A DNA stretch of 64,000 nt from Macrocybe gigantea (Eukaryota > Basidiomycota > Agaricomycetes > Agaricales > Callistosporiaceae): contig SJRY01000234.1 of NCBI GenBank assembly GCA_011319805.1, forward strand, positions 1,149,613-1,213,612. The letters are read 5' to 3'. Position numbers and translations under genes: made by a program. Of this stretch, positions 1 to 10,871 are shown in pieces. Within the stretch, counting starts at the first letter, position 1; every line of letters starts with the position of its first letter. The notes beneath the pieces are model-generated. The model did no database searches. It was not told the origin of the DNA and worked only from the letters and a program-made list of their open reading frames with translations.

Positions 1-1900
1 GGGCGGCTTCGACGACAGGAACATTCCCTGCTAGCGGGTCATTGATAGCTCCATTTTCGTTCACCGTTGGAGAGTTGGATTGATCTTCAGCAACGTCAGC
101 TGGCGTGAGATGCTGTACAGCGTCAGCAAGTGGTGTAACATTATCTGAAGACTTTGGCTCAGATGATGTTTGCACATCGATGTCGGCTTCTACAGCAGCG
201 GGAGGGGTAGTCTTGACGGATTCTTCTTTCAGTTCCTTCGCTTTCGCGGCCTTGGCAGCGTTAGACTTCCATCTGCCCTCTACCTCGCTCTCAAGGTCTT
301 CAAGAGCCTTTTCGACCATGCCAACGACCTCCCTCCGTATCGTTCTCAACTCCTCGTTTCCGAAGCTGTCAACAGAGTCCAGCTTGGACAGGAGCGTGCT
401 GAGAGCCTGTTCATAAAATCGGACCGGGTGGTTTCTGGCGGTGAATGCGAGACGGGATATCACGGAGCCGGAATTGGGTAAGGGGTTCATGTCGGTGAAG
501 TCGAGTTGAGAGGGAAAGGCGAAATCGGATTCCAGAGCAGTGAACGCAGCTTCGATGGTACGCACTTCATCCATAGCGTTCACGACGTCCTTAGATGTAG
601 GGTTGGAAGGGGACGATGGTCGGTCCGTAGCTTTAGCTTTGCCCTTGGAACCCGAACTAGATTCCGCCGTAGAAGCGGTCGATGTCTGGTAAGAAGGCTG
701 CGGCTCCTGAAGCGAGGCGAGGATTGCTTGGATGGTGTCGCGAACTTCGGACGCGAATTCATTATTTAGACGCGACTCGAGTTCCGCTTTCAATGTTGAC
801 TCTACAGAACTCCTTGACTCCAGCTTCGCGGAGCTTGATGGTTTCGGTTCAGCCTGTACCACATAAAGAAAGTTGGAGAAGGCAGGAGAAAAGAGAGGAG
901 GATGATCTACCTTCTTTTCAACGGAAGGTGACGATGCATGCTCATCAGGACCGAAAAGCGACTTCAAGAAATCCTGTGGCCCAACTCGGACTGACGGAGC
1001 GGACGGCCGAGCATCTAACGGCGAGGTTTTGACGTCATGCGATGCCGGGAGGGAAGCTTGTAACAGCTGTTGCAAGGCATCAGCACAAGACGTAGACGTC
1101 GAACCAGGAGCTTGTTGAGCAAGGCTGCCAAAAATAGTGAATAAGAGCCTCTGCGCAACATCAGCGGCAATCTCATTCTCCTTAGGCTTGTTCCCAGAGG
1201 TAGTCGGGGGACGAGAACCGAAGTCAGGGAGTCCATGAGGAACTGACTTCTGTTGCAATGTCAATGGAAGGCTCACAAATGATGGAGAGGGGAAAGCACT
1301 GACCTGATGGTTGCCTAAACCTTGTCCGGCTGGGCAAGTATGATTGCAAGAAAAGTTCCTCCGAGGGATATGACAATCCTTGGCGCATTTTGGGGCGGCG
1401 AGACCTTCCAGCACCAGAGGCTTCAGGGATTCACAGCCACACTGGGTCGCAGTCCCTTTCCTGCGATTGGGAAGGATCCCAGCTCTCTCAATGCTGCGAC
1501 AATGACGCACGCATCCGGGGTCTGGATTACCAATAAAAGCCAAGTTGGAGGCACAGGGTTCCTCAGTACCAAAAGAGCCAATGAAAGTGGATGGGTAAGC
1601 CTGGAAAGCGGTGAGGCCAGGATAGGTGTTCGGAAGGGTGTAGGGGCGCTGAACACATCCAGGGAGTGCACTTTGGCCATGAAGGGAGCGCAGTAGATCG
1701 TGCTGCCTCCTGAGCTCGATTTCGTGCAGTCGATGACGAAGCGCTTCCTCCTCGCGTCGTTCAGCTTCGAGGGCGAGGTATTCGGCCTCCGCGGCCCTGG
1801 CTGAGGCCAGGGCAGTGAGATACCTCTCGCGGGCCGCGACGGACGGCGCGAAGAAGCCAGGATTATAAGATACGGACGATGAGGGCGTGTAGTGAAGCAT
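1..1900 (-). CDS. BAG-domain co-chaperone (3' end outside window)
   Basis: One open frame runs from the ATG at 1900 (MLHYTPSSSVSYN...) to the left edge, 633 codons without a stop, so the C-terminus is missing. The first ~70 residues form a charged helix (ARAAEAEYLALEAERREEE), followed by a Cys/Pro-rich middle and a low-complexity linker. At about 255-415 lies a BAG-like helical segment (FYEQALSTLLSKLDSVDSF, then IRREVVGMVEKALEDLE). BAG domains bind the Hsp70 ATPase domain and act as nucleotide-exchange co-chaperones; an Hsp70 role here is inferred from the fold only. Two segments, 1250-1303 (54 nt) and one near 854-910 (57 nt), begin GT and end AG and are multiples of three without stops, so they may be retained-frame introns. 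The acidic Ala/Glu-rich tail continues off the edge. The gene lies downstream of, and on the same strand as, the GH16 gene. Confidence 0.72.
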   Translation of the reverse strand, partial: MLHYTPSSSVSYNPGFFAPSVAARERYLTALASARAAEAEYLALEAERREEEALRHRLHEIELRRQHDLLRSLHGQSALPGCVQRPYTLPNTYPGLTAFQAYPSTFIGSFGTEEPCASNLAFIGNPDPGCVRHCRSIERAGILPNRRKGTATQCGCESLKPLVLEGLAAPKCAKDCHIPRRNFSCNHTCPAGQGLGNHQVSAFPSPSFVSLPLTLQQKSVPHGLPDFGSRPPTTSGNKPKENEIAADVAQRLLFTIFGSLAQQAPGSTSTSCADALQQLLQASLPASHDVKTSPLDARPSAPSVRVGPQDFLKSLFGPDEHASSPSVEKKVDHPPLFSPAFSNFLYVVQAEPKPSSSAKLESRSSVESTLKAELESRLNNEFASEVRDTIQAILASLQEPQPSYQTSTASTAESSSGSKGKAKATDRPSSPSNPTSKDVVNAMDEVRTIEAAFTALESDFAFPSQLDFTDMNPLPNSGSVISRLAFTARNHPVRFYEQALSTLLSKLDSVDSFGNEELRTIRREVVGMVEKALEDLESEVEGRWKSNAAKAAKAKELKEESVKTTPPAAVEADIDVQTSSEPKSSDNVTPLADAVQHLTPADVAEDQSNSPTVNENGAINDPLAGNVPVVEAA

Positions 1901-2258
1901 GTTTCGACGGTTACAAACGAATAGTTGGGTTATGAAGTCAGACCAGCATCATGAAGGGCATTATATACCACGCGCAAGAGGGGCTGAATCATCGTACGCG
2001 CGTCGGGACGCGCGTTCTGAAGGATTGGGAACATCCATGAAGGTTCTCGACGAAACTCAAAGTGACGCGTCATTGGGAGAGTGTCACAGTTGTGACTGTG
2101 ACACCACTGCAATGCCTCGAAAAGGGCCTTGAATAATTACTAGCTATCGTACATTACTACAGACGTTCTAATTATCACTTTCAGCGCGCATAGTTCCCAC
2201 AATATACCGCGGAGAAAAGACTTTTAGTCGTAGCGGGTCGTCAGCATTCATGCAAAGT
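1901..2258. other. Intergenic: BAG gene promoter side and GH16 3' end
   Basis: This 358-bp spacer holds the presumed promoter of the leftward BAG gene and the 3' flank of the leftward GH16 gene. I see no credible ORF, RNA gene or repeat; small ORFs here have no recognisable sequence. Confidence 0.5.
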
Positions 2259-3976
2259 CTAGCCCTGGTTTTGGTATATCTTGACACTCTTGACCTCCCA
2301 GTCTGGAGCATCCACATCAGTAGCTGCGGTCTGGAGATTCAAAAGGGAAACTCACATGCTTCCTTGAAAGCAGCACCGTTGGTTCTGACAAACGCTTCAC
2401 ATGTCGGGGCGCCCGTTCTCTGAGCACAGCTCTGTTCCTGTCCGGGGATGCCGGATCCACTCCATACGGCGCCCGCCCAATCGCCGCTGGTGAGAAAAAC
2501 CTTGAGAAGCAGCTGCGGAACGCTGTCAACCACAAACATACCACAGCGTTGTATCAAAAATGGCGTGGTGATTGTTGAAAAATTTGAATGGGTCACAGCT
2601 TGCCGCGGGCCATCGCGCCATGGCGGGGCCCCAAGTGTCCGGTCTCGGCGCTTCAGCAGTGATGTCTGCGGGCTCGGAACCACGGGGAAAGAAGAACACC
2701 GCGATGCCAGATGCATCCCATTGCACTGGCGTCATGACATGAGCAGGACATCGTTTCTTCAGCCGCCTGTACGTACTAGCGTAAACACCACCACCGTTGG
2801 CATTAAATGCAGCCCCGAATGAATTACTGCTGCTCGCCCTGATGCCGCACCCTTGGTTGCCTGTAGTCAATGCGGCGCAATCTGTTCCGCCGATAACATT
2901 ACCCGATATCTTCAGAGCATTGGAACTCGCAGTCGCAATGGTGCATCCGGGATTCGTATGGATGGTAGCTTGATTATTGGTATAGTCATGAACACCCTCT
3001 ACGATGTCGATTTCCCCGCCAGCAGGCCAGTCGGGACCTTTACAAAGCAGAGGTTATATCAATCATCCGGCGACGTGGTACCTTCCAGAAGCGCGCGCAC
3101 CGTTTGTCCAGAAAGCACTGCAGATAAATGCAAGTTCTAAAACGGCACTTGAACGGAAGCAATAAACAAAAGTGCCTACGGCCATGTGCCACAGCCGGTG
3201 GGCATGTGTATGGAATCCATGATGACGAGACCGCCGTTGAACGAACTTTCGGTCGTGATGCGGACGCTCTGTCGCGTGTTCTGCACAGATGGTGTCGTTT
3301 CCACTCGCATGATGGCATTCCCCGCACTATTGATCTCCAAAAGATCATTTGAACGCTAGATTGGTCTGTTTCAGTCCACCAAGCCAAGAACGCTCGGCCA
3401 GCATGCATACCGCAGTACTCTCATCGACGTATTGCACGATGCCTAGCCCCGCAATGAAATTCGTTTAAATGAAAGCCAAAGGCATGCACACACCATGTGT
3501 TGGGTCACCGCCCGTGGAAAATGACCACCCGTTAAAAAAATCCTGGCCTTGCTGCACCAGACATGAGATGCACTTGGCTTGGGATTGGAATGTCGTATAC
3601 TTACGTGCGATTCGGTTAGCTTCCATGGTGAAGACGGGGTTGAAGATCCGGTGGGTTTTGAACTAGAGGAAGTGGAGGACTTGGTGGTGCTGGGACCCGA
3701 TCTTGCGGATGTCGAAGTAACGTTCTCGCTGCTACCACCACCTGTTCCCAATGGGATCTGCCTCCCCGGTTTGCAATAAACAATGCGGGACGGCGACGGC
3801 TGGGTGACCAGCACCCCACCAAACGCCAACCTGAGGTCGCGCGCAAAGCCGTGGGTGTGCCGGACGGCTGCCACATGGATCCGTTTGATGGAACGAGTGA
3901 CCATGTTGGCGGACACCGGAGATGTATCAAAGCTGAGCAGTACGAATACGATGGCGAGATGGTTGATGAGCTGCAT
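2259..3976 (-). CDS. Secreted GH16 family endo-beta-glucanase
   Basis: The ATG at 3976 opens a hydrophobic signal peptide (MQLINHLAIVFVLLSF). A Ser/Thr-rich linker (about residues 85-115) precedes the catalytic domain. About nine exons can be joined at consistent 50-65 nt introns, for example 3552-3604 and 3443-3493. They give family landmarks in order: FFNGWSFSTGGDPTHG, RQSVRITTESSFNGGL, MPTGCGTWP, then the GH16 catalytic signature GEIDIVEGV, with the nucleophile Glu at 3012-3014 and the acid/base Glu at 2997-2999. The C-terminal FFFPRGSEPADI and a final YWEVKSVKIYQ ending at TAG 2259-2261 are typical of the fungal laminarinase/MLG1-like branch. Such enzymes cleave beta-1,3 or mixed beta-1,3/1,4 glucans in cell walls. 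Exact substrate cannot be read from sequence. Small in-frame choices at exon joins remain uncertain. Confidence 0.9.
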
Positions 3977-4774
3977 CAGTGAACAGCTAATTGGCGAGGG
4001 TAGCTTGAAGAACGATTCGTCGCAGCGGTAAGAAAAAAGGCCGTTTCTTTGAAGAGAGAGGAGATCGATAGAGGCACAGCCTAATGAAGAGAAGGAAAAA
4101 GGGAAAAAAAAGTGAAAGGCGTGGAGTTGCAGCGGCTTTATGAATAGAACAAGGACGTCCCGGCCAGCCGTTGGGAGATTGATGCCCGCTTCTATTTACC
4201 TTAGTGCACCGCTGGGATCAAGTCCTGAACACGAGGCTCCTGGCTTTGGTTGATGGCGAGGAGCCGGCCTTTTGTCCCAGCATCGTCACGCTGAAGACAC
4301 GGTCGCCGCCATTGTCCGTCGGCTATCATTCTTCTCCTCGGCGATTTGAGAGATCGTGGCCTGCTCAAATTTCCAATTAGTTGTCAGGTCGATGTCTTGA
4401 CGTAGTGAAGGACAAACAATGTTCAGAAAGACGTTCCATAAAGGGGCACATAGTCATACTCCACTATACTATAAGACATAGGACACCCAGTCACGTCCGT
4501 CCTCGACAGACACCATCGCAAGAAACCGTGGTACAGAGATGCTGTGTAGAAGTAGAGATAAAATGATGCAAGAACTGTTAAAACATGGTACAAGAACCCC
4601 GAAAATCAAGGCGATGTCACTGATCGCCTGTGACTCCAATAGATAGTGAAAGGGAAAGAGTGTCCAAACTGGCGTAGCGACCGATGTCCAGCTCGTGATT
4701 GACGAAGACGGAAGCCGGAAAATATATACAAGAAAAGGAGGAAAGGTCAGAGAAACCGTCGCGCAAGCCAATGA
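3977..4774. other. Intergenic: GH16 promoter and VAC8 3' region
   Basis: This ~800-bp spacer lies between the GH16 start and the VAC8 stop, both leftward. It should hold the GH16 promoter and 5' UTR and the VAC8 3' UTR. Short ORFs in it (such as 4381-4566 and 4469-4771) show no conserved sequence. No repeat or RNA gene was recognised. Confidence 0.5.
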
Positions 4775-7199
4775 TCAACGGTGAGAACCAGGTGCGAACG
4801 CCTCGCGGACGCTTCGTCTAAGCTCTTCATGTTCTCGTGTGTTTGTGCTGCTTATCGACGAACCCGGCTGCATGTGGGAAGCAGAAACACTTGAAGACAT
4901 CATTCCGTCACCCTCGCCCTCGATGGAATCCATGATGCGTTGTGCTAACTGCTGAATCTCACCCTGACCATCGCCCGTCTCAGTCTCAGTCTGATTCGAA
5001 TGATGGGATCCAGGTGTGCCACGGTGAGAATCCGACGTCGCAGCAAGCTTGCGGATGTTGGAAATCAGAAGATTTGAGCTCCGGATATTGCTGATCAGTT
5101 GAGGGTCTAAGGCGAAACCAACGTCAGACCCAGACAAAGACCGAATCTGCTTGTTCGTATCTTACCTCCTGAATAAAGCAATTGCATGATTGTCCAGACT
5201 GCTATATGTTGGAACGTCGGATCTGGACTGGTGAGGAAACGGTACAGATATTTATGCATGCCGCCTTCGGGTTTGTCCCACACGTCATTGAAAGCGGAGT
5301 AGTCATCTGTCTCTGTCCTCCCGTCTGCCGCAAGTTAGTCGGAGTTTTATACATGAATTATGGTACATCACACCTTTGGAGGACAGATTGCCAAGGGCGG
5401 CAGCACTATTGCCTTGCACTTCGGAACTGATGGAATTTGTCAGGGGTATTAAAACTTCACAAATTCCCATCTCTAAGAGCTGCCCCTTCAAATCATCTTC
5501 CGGAAGAGTTAAAAACATGAACTTTGCCTGATAACTTCAAGGAGGAGCAAACATACCACTTAACGCCAAGACCGCTATGCATGCCGTCATCTCGCTTTGC
5601 ACGTTCATGGGCACTTCAAGGACCAATTCTTTGATGGATTGCACAGCGCCAGCCTTGACGATGGCAGTCTTGTTCTTCTCCGAACTTGCCGCTAAATTCC
5701 GAAGCGTAGATATAGCATGGCACTGAACTTCTTCGTTGTCTTTGAAGGACAGAAGATTGATCAAAGGCTGCAGGAAGCCCGACTCAATAATGGGTGATTC
5801 GTTTTGAGGATGGATCGACACGTTGCGGACACATGCAGCGGACGAAAGTATGAGAGGAAGGTAAGTGGACTGAAGGAGGCGGAGAAGAGGGATGAGGCCG
5901 TCGGCCTTCACGATTTCTAATTGGTACTTTTCTGCGAACATGAAGCATTACACCTTCCATGCAAGTTTTCAGATGGGAGATCGGCAGATACGTACCGTCA
6001 CTTGCGAGATTACGAAGAGCTAATGCTGCTTGACATTGGACCTTCAGGCTTGGGCTATCCATGAGTTGCACCAAACTCGTGACAAGCTTGGGCTCGCTTT
6101 GCGCCAATTTCTTGCGGTTGATAGCTACTCCAGATTATGTGTCCGTGAACAAACAAACTAGACAGTATAACATTCGAACTAACCGTCGACAGCGATGTTA
6201 CTAAGCGCAGTCGTGCAATAGTATTGCACATCTGTGTCCGGAGAGTTAAGTAGGCCAACCAAGACAGGTATGGCACCTGCGTTCACTAGTTGTTGCCGGT
6301 TCTCATCTATGGCAGGGGAGATACTTGTAAGCTCTTCGTGGGGAAAGTTATGAAACAGAGCCTACCAGAATGGGTCATGTTGAGAAGGGCGCCGGTTGCA
6401 TTTCGTTGAACACGCATATCTTTCGATCGCGCCAAACGAGTTAAGGGAACCAATGCACCTGATTTTGCAATCTTGGTCTTATTATCATCTGAGATCGAGG
6501 ACTGATGAATAGCTTTGCAGATGATGCAAACAGTTGAGGTGCACGCACCATGCGTAGCCAGATTCGTTACGCAGCCAACAGCATTGCACTGCACCTCGAC
6601 ATTGGGACTGAGCATCTGGCGGATCAGTGGCTCGAGACCGCCCAACTTTACGATTAGAAGCTTGTTGTCAGCTGACCAGCGTCCGAAAAACAGCTCAACT
6701 TCGGCGTTATCGTAACGTAAGAAATAGCGATACGCACTGTTGACCGCAAGATTGCCGAGGGCAGCGCTAGCTGCGCGCTGAACTTCCGTGTCGTGGCTGC
6801 TCAGCAGGAAAAGAATAGGGTCCAACGTATCCCGACCAACGGGGCGAACTTCTTTCTCTGTGATTTCCGCAAAGGCCAGAGCGGCGCTTCGTTGTAGGTC
6901 AACATTGTCTGAGAATGATAGAGTCGTTAGGGCGTTCAGCGGTTGGCCAGTGAAGAAGTTCGTCGTCGTGCGGTCTGCGAAATTTGGAATGTATCCAGGA
7001 CAAGGGTAGCAAGGGACTTACTTTCGAGATATTGCAGCAAGTCAGCTACGGCCTCGCGCTCGTTCTCTAGAAGCAGCGGTTCGTAGGCCTGCGACTTGTG
7101 TCCTCGGACTGGGTTTGGATATTATCAGTGCACATTATAGAAGCAGACTGCGATTGTGCACGAACAGCAAGACTCGCAGCAGCTACTGATGTTCCCCAT
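4775..7199 (-). CDS. VAC8: Vacuolar armadillo-repeat protein Vac8
   Basis: Spliced exons give a nearly complete Vac8: [21 protein letters not shown], then about ten armadillo repeats, including [45 protein letters not shown] and [15 protein letters not shown], ending in an acidic/Ser-rich tail at 4775. Vac8 is a vacuolar membrane adaptor used in vacuole inheritance, nucleus-vacuole junctions and autophagy. The start at 7199 reads [14 protein letters not shown], giving Gly2 for N-myristoylation and a Cys cluster for palmitoylation, as known for yeast Vac8; this supports the start. The intron between this exon and YEPLLLE is ambiguous: a 54-nt version ending in cacaag keeps the frame but uses a weak GTCTGC donor. 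The gene diverges from the thioesterase gene across a 417-bp promoter region. Confidence 0.92.
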
Positions 7200-7616
7200 A
7201 GTCGTACAGAAAAATTAAAGAGAGCTAGGACGTGGAGGAAAGGAGCTACAGGTTGGCGGCGAAGACAGCGACGAGCTGCTGAAAATTAAAACAGTTGACC
7301 TCGCAAGCAACCGACGTCCATCCTGTTTGCGTCTGACCCCGTGGGAGTATTAGATAAGCATACTTGTGTCACGTGAACTGCGACACAATGGAACAGCGTT
7401 GCGGTCACTCCAAACCTTTGCGATGAGGCACCGCCTCTCTTCGAATGACACTTCCTGGAAGCAGCAGCCCTGGTCTCTGACCGCAGCTTGCGCAGCTGAA
7501 ATCAATGAGGCAATGAGCTGCGGTTGAGCACTGTTGAAGATCATCGACGCTCACGCATTGTTAACGCCTGCTCTTAGCTTAAAAGGCGTGATGTTAAACA
7601 AAATAATATCAGCGTC
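7200..7616. promoter_or_regulatory. Shared divergent promoter region, VAC8 / thioesterase
   Basis: This 417-bp spacer separates the divergent start codons at 7199 (minus) and 7617 (plus), so it must carry both promoters. No specific binding site was identified. Short ORFs inside are not conserved. It is notable only in that a thioesterase able to remove palmitate sits opposite a palmitoylated protein gene; a functional link is speculation. Confidence 0.4.
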
Positions 7617-8446
7617 ATGGAAGCCCCAAAGAACATCTTAAACATCCCGGCCTCTGGTAGCTACACCGCGGCCGTTATTTTTGTTCATGTAATGCATTTC
7701 AAATCTTTACACATGACTTTCTCTGACAATTTCCGTAGGGATTGGGCCAGTCCAATTTGACATGGAAGGAGGCCATCGAAGTAGCGATCGCTCCGCAGTT
7801 ACCGCAAGTCAAATGGATCTTTCCTCAAGCGTAATTTTTTTTGCCCTTGTGGTTTGCACAAATTCTGAATTATCTTCCAGACCCAAGAGACCTGTTTCCC
7901 TGAGTCAAGGACAACGCCGTCCTAGTTGGTTTGATATTGCGCATTTGCCTCCAGAAGATGACGAATTCGATGAAGCTGCTATCGGCTATTCCATGAAAAC
8001 GATAGAGGACCTTGTTCTCTCGCAAGTCCACGAGGGAATCGAACCCCGTCGTATTGTGCTGGTTGGCTTCAGTCAGGGTGCCGCTTTGTGCCTAATGACT
8101 TCATTAACGACACTTCATGAACTTGGCGGTGTCGTTAGCCTGTCAGGGTGGATCCCACCCCGTGTATCCGAAGTAAAATTTAATCGTAAAATGTTTTGGA
8201 ACTTAACGTTAACGTACTTCGCAGATGTTACACGGCCCTCCTGGTTTCCCGATTCTGTGGTGCCATGGAAGCGCCGACTTGGAGATACCCGCGTCTTATG
8301 CTCATAGAGCCAAGAAGTTCTTGACCAGGATTGCTGGTTTCCCCGGTTCTCAGGTACAGCTGCAGATCTACGAAGGCTTAAATCATACAATTAATAACGA
8401 GGAACTTGAAGATCTGTCTTCTTGGTTGCGTAATGTACTTGCATAA
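7617..8446 (+). CDS. Acyl-protein thioesterase 1 (APT1-like serine hydrolase)
   Basis: The ATG at 7617 starts MEAPKNILNIPASG. Introns at about 7689-7738 and 7833-7882 and a third near 8164-8224 join into a carboxylesterase/phospholipase-family alpha/beta hydrolase. The nucleophile elbow is GFSQGAAL, the Asp is in HGSADLEIP and the His in GLNHTIN, giving a full Ser-Asp-His triad. The motif SGWIPP is also typical. The family removes S-palmitoyl groups from proteins such as Ras and G-alpha subunits and has lysophospholipase activity; it is cytosolic, and no signal peptide is seen. Length is near the family norm of ~230-240 residues. CCA1 starts about 140 bp downstream on the same strand. Confidence 0.9.
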
Positions 8447-8582
8447 GGACAAGATTCACGTTTAGAGAATCTTTCTGGACGATATATACCCTTTGCATCA
8501 TCGACTTTACCATTTAGAGTCACCTGGTGTAAACAGCGCCAAATGTCATCGTTTACACCACACCCCGCTCGTCGAGGGATTT

Positions 8583-10762
8583 ATGGTCATTCTGCATCTC
8601 TCTGTCTCATTCATACGAAATACACCGATCATCAGAAGGCACCTTACGGCACTCTACGGGATGATGTCTCTACGGAATCGGACCATCAATCCTGTCGTTG
8701 TGCCAGCGGACATGAAAGTTGAATTAACCGACGCCGAGGATCAGCTATGCACATTGCTCGACGACTGCACAAAGCATCTCAAACATGAGCGTGGTATTGA
8801 AACATCTTGTCGAATAGCGGGCGGATGGGTTCGTGACAAGGTCCTTCACTGGCAGCTATCGTGATCCACACTGTGGAGCTGATTTATTGCAAAGTTATTA
8901 GGGTCCACATGCAACGACATAGATGTCGCGTTGACTAATATGATGGGGTTTCCCTTCGCTGAACATCTCGCCGCTTATGCTCAGAGTAAAGGCTTGAAAA
9001 CGGGTACCATCGGCAAGATTGCTCAAAATCCCGAACAGTCAAAACATCTTGAAACGGCGACTCTCAAGGTCCTTGGCATTGATATTGATTTAGTGAATTT
9101 GCGAAACGAGGAGTACGCAGAAAACAGTCGGATACCCACTGGAGTGGTTAGTCTGGCAGCCTACTCGCATGGACAGAACATCGCTCTCATGCTTTACGTC
9201 AGTCCTTTGGAACCCCGCTACAAGACGCGCTTCGGAGGGATTTAACAATTAACACACTTTTCTACAATGTGCACACTCGCGAGGTGGAAGACGTCACAGA
9301 GAAAGCAGGTTCCTCGTCGCGTTTAAAGGCAATATTCTCATCAGATCTGCGCAGGCTTTACATGATCTGCGAAACGGTGTGATACGCACTCCGCTACCTT
9401 CAAGAGAGACATTCCGCGATGATCCACTTCGGATTTTGCGATGTATAAGGTTTGCAAGTCGGCTAGGTTTCGAGATTGAAGTACAGATTAAAGATGCTGC
9501 AAAAGAACCGAACATTCAGGTATACGGAATGACCCTAGCATTACACGATTTGCATGACTCTCAGTAACATACTTACCTAGGAAGCCCTCGTACAGAAAGT
9601 TGCTCGCGAAAGGGTTGGGGATGAATTGTCGAAAATGTTGAAAGGTGCGATTGGTGCAATCATGGGTCTGGATAACAAAATATGAAACGCACCACAGGGC
9701 GAGACCCGTTCCGCGCTGTTCAATTCATTCACGATCTGTCGTTATACCACGCAGTTTTCTCAGTCATACCTGCTGATATCGCCAGTTCATTCTCTGCCCA
9801 CGTGGGACCGATCGAATCATCGTTGGGTGCTTCTTCCATTCTCCAGGCCCTCATCGCCTCAGAGGCGACACCGTCAATACCGGCGGTTCATCCCTTGCTC
9901 TTGTCAGTCGTGAACTCGGACCCGTCTTGCAAGGCTAGGCTATTCCTGGCAGCCGTACTTACACCCTATGGAGGCATCACATACCAAGACAAGAGAAACA
10001 AGCAACATTCCGCACTAGGCGTGGTTCTCCGAGAATCTGTGAAACTTGGGACACAAAATCATTATCTGGACGGTATACCCCCTTTGTTTGCTGCTGCATC
10101 CTTGCTTCGAAGTCCTCACTTGGAGGATGCAAAGTTCAAGACGCCTTCCCAAAGGGTTGCTCTTGGTGGGTATACCTGTTCTACAGTTATTCCATGAATA
10201 AGATTCGAACCTTCACATAGGACTTGTCATCCGCGATAAAATCGTGCATAACATTAATACTGGCGCTCATTGGACTACGTCCTTCTTGTTTTCCCTTGTG
10301 CAAGAAATCCTTCCTTTCTACGATGTCCAAGAAGACAAACTTAACGGTATTTGTCATCGTCTTCAACCACTGTCTCTCTTCTCATTTCTTTCTACAAGTT
10401 GCGGAGGCTACGAGACTGATAGAGCAATATAACCGTTTCATCGAGCGCATCGTCGAACTCGATTTACCCGACGGCGTTGACGAAAGGCCCATATTAGATG
10501 TGAGATGAGACCTGACTTCTTGATGCAGTTGATTAACAGGTATCAAAAGGGACGCGAAGTCGTCAAAGCCATAGGTGTCGCGAAACCTGGTGCTTGGATG
10601 AACCAAGTAATGGCCAAAGTGTTAGAATGGCATTTGGAAAATCCCACGGGAACAAAAGCGGCTTGCATAAATTGGCTTCAAGAACAATATAAAAATGGCA
10701 ACATAGAAATAACCGACCAGTCGCCAGAACCGGCGAGCAAGAAGGCGCGAATCAAGAAATAA
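8583..10762 (+). CDS. CCA1: tRNA nucleotidyltransferase (CCA-adding enzyme)
   Basis: Class II CCA-adding enzymes complete tRNA 3' ends from CTP and ATP. Seen here in order: RIAGGWVRDK, then after an intron (8840-8893 region) LLGSTCNDIDVAL, which carries the catalytic Asp-x-Asp; GTPLQDALRRDLTINTLFYN; RNGVIRTPLP; DDPLRILRCIRFASRLGF. The C-terminal half is helical (GRDPFRAVQFIHDLSLYHAVF) and ends KKARIKK, a basic tail that could be a nuclear signal. Two in-frame starts exist: 8583 (MVILHLSVSFIRNTPIIRRH) gives a basic, hydrophobic presequence, and 8661 (MMSLRNRT) omits it. Yeast CCA1 uses alternative starts to supply mitochondria and cytosol, so the same is likely here. The intron at 9305-9354 appears to be GC-AG. 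An intron at about 10500-10549 restores ILD-GREVVKAIG. Confidence 0.9.
9305..9354 (+). other. GC-AG intron in CCA1
   Basis: Between VEDVTEK and ALHDLRNGVIRT no GT donor gives the right phase. Using GC at 9305 (exon AAA, donor gcaggt) and the acceptor gcgcag ending 9354 gives a 50-nt intron in phase 0, the usual intron size in this window. The alternative, a GT donor at 9292, removes conserved residues. Confidence 0.6.
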
Positions 10763-10871
10763 TAAATTGGATTCGTCGACAAATGTCCCGCAATTGTCAT
10801 TCCGTTACGATGTGATGTGCTTGCAATAATGCGTGAAGTATGAACTAGTCAGGTATACGTCATATCGTTGG

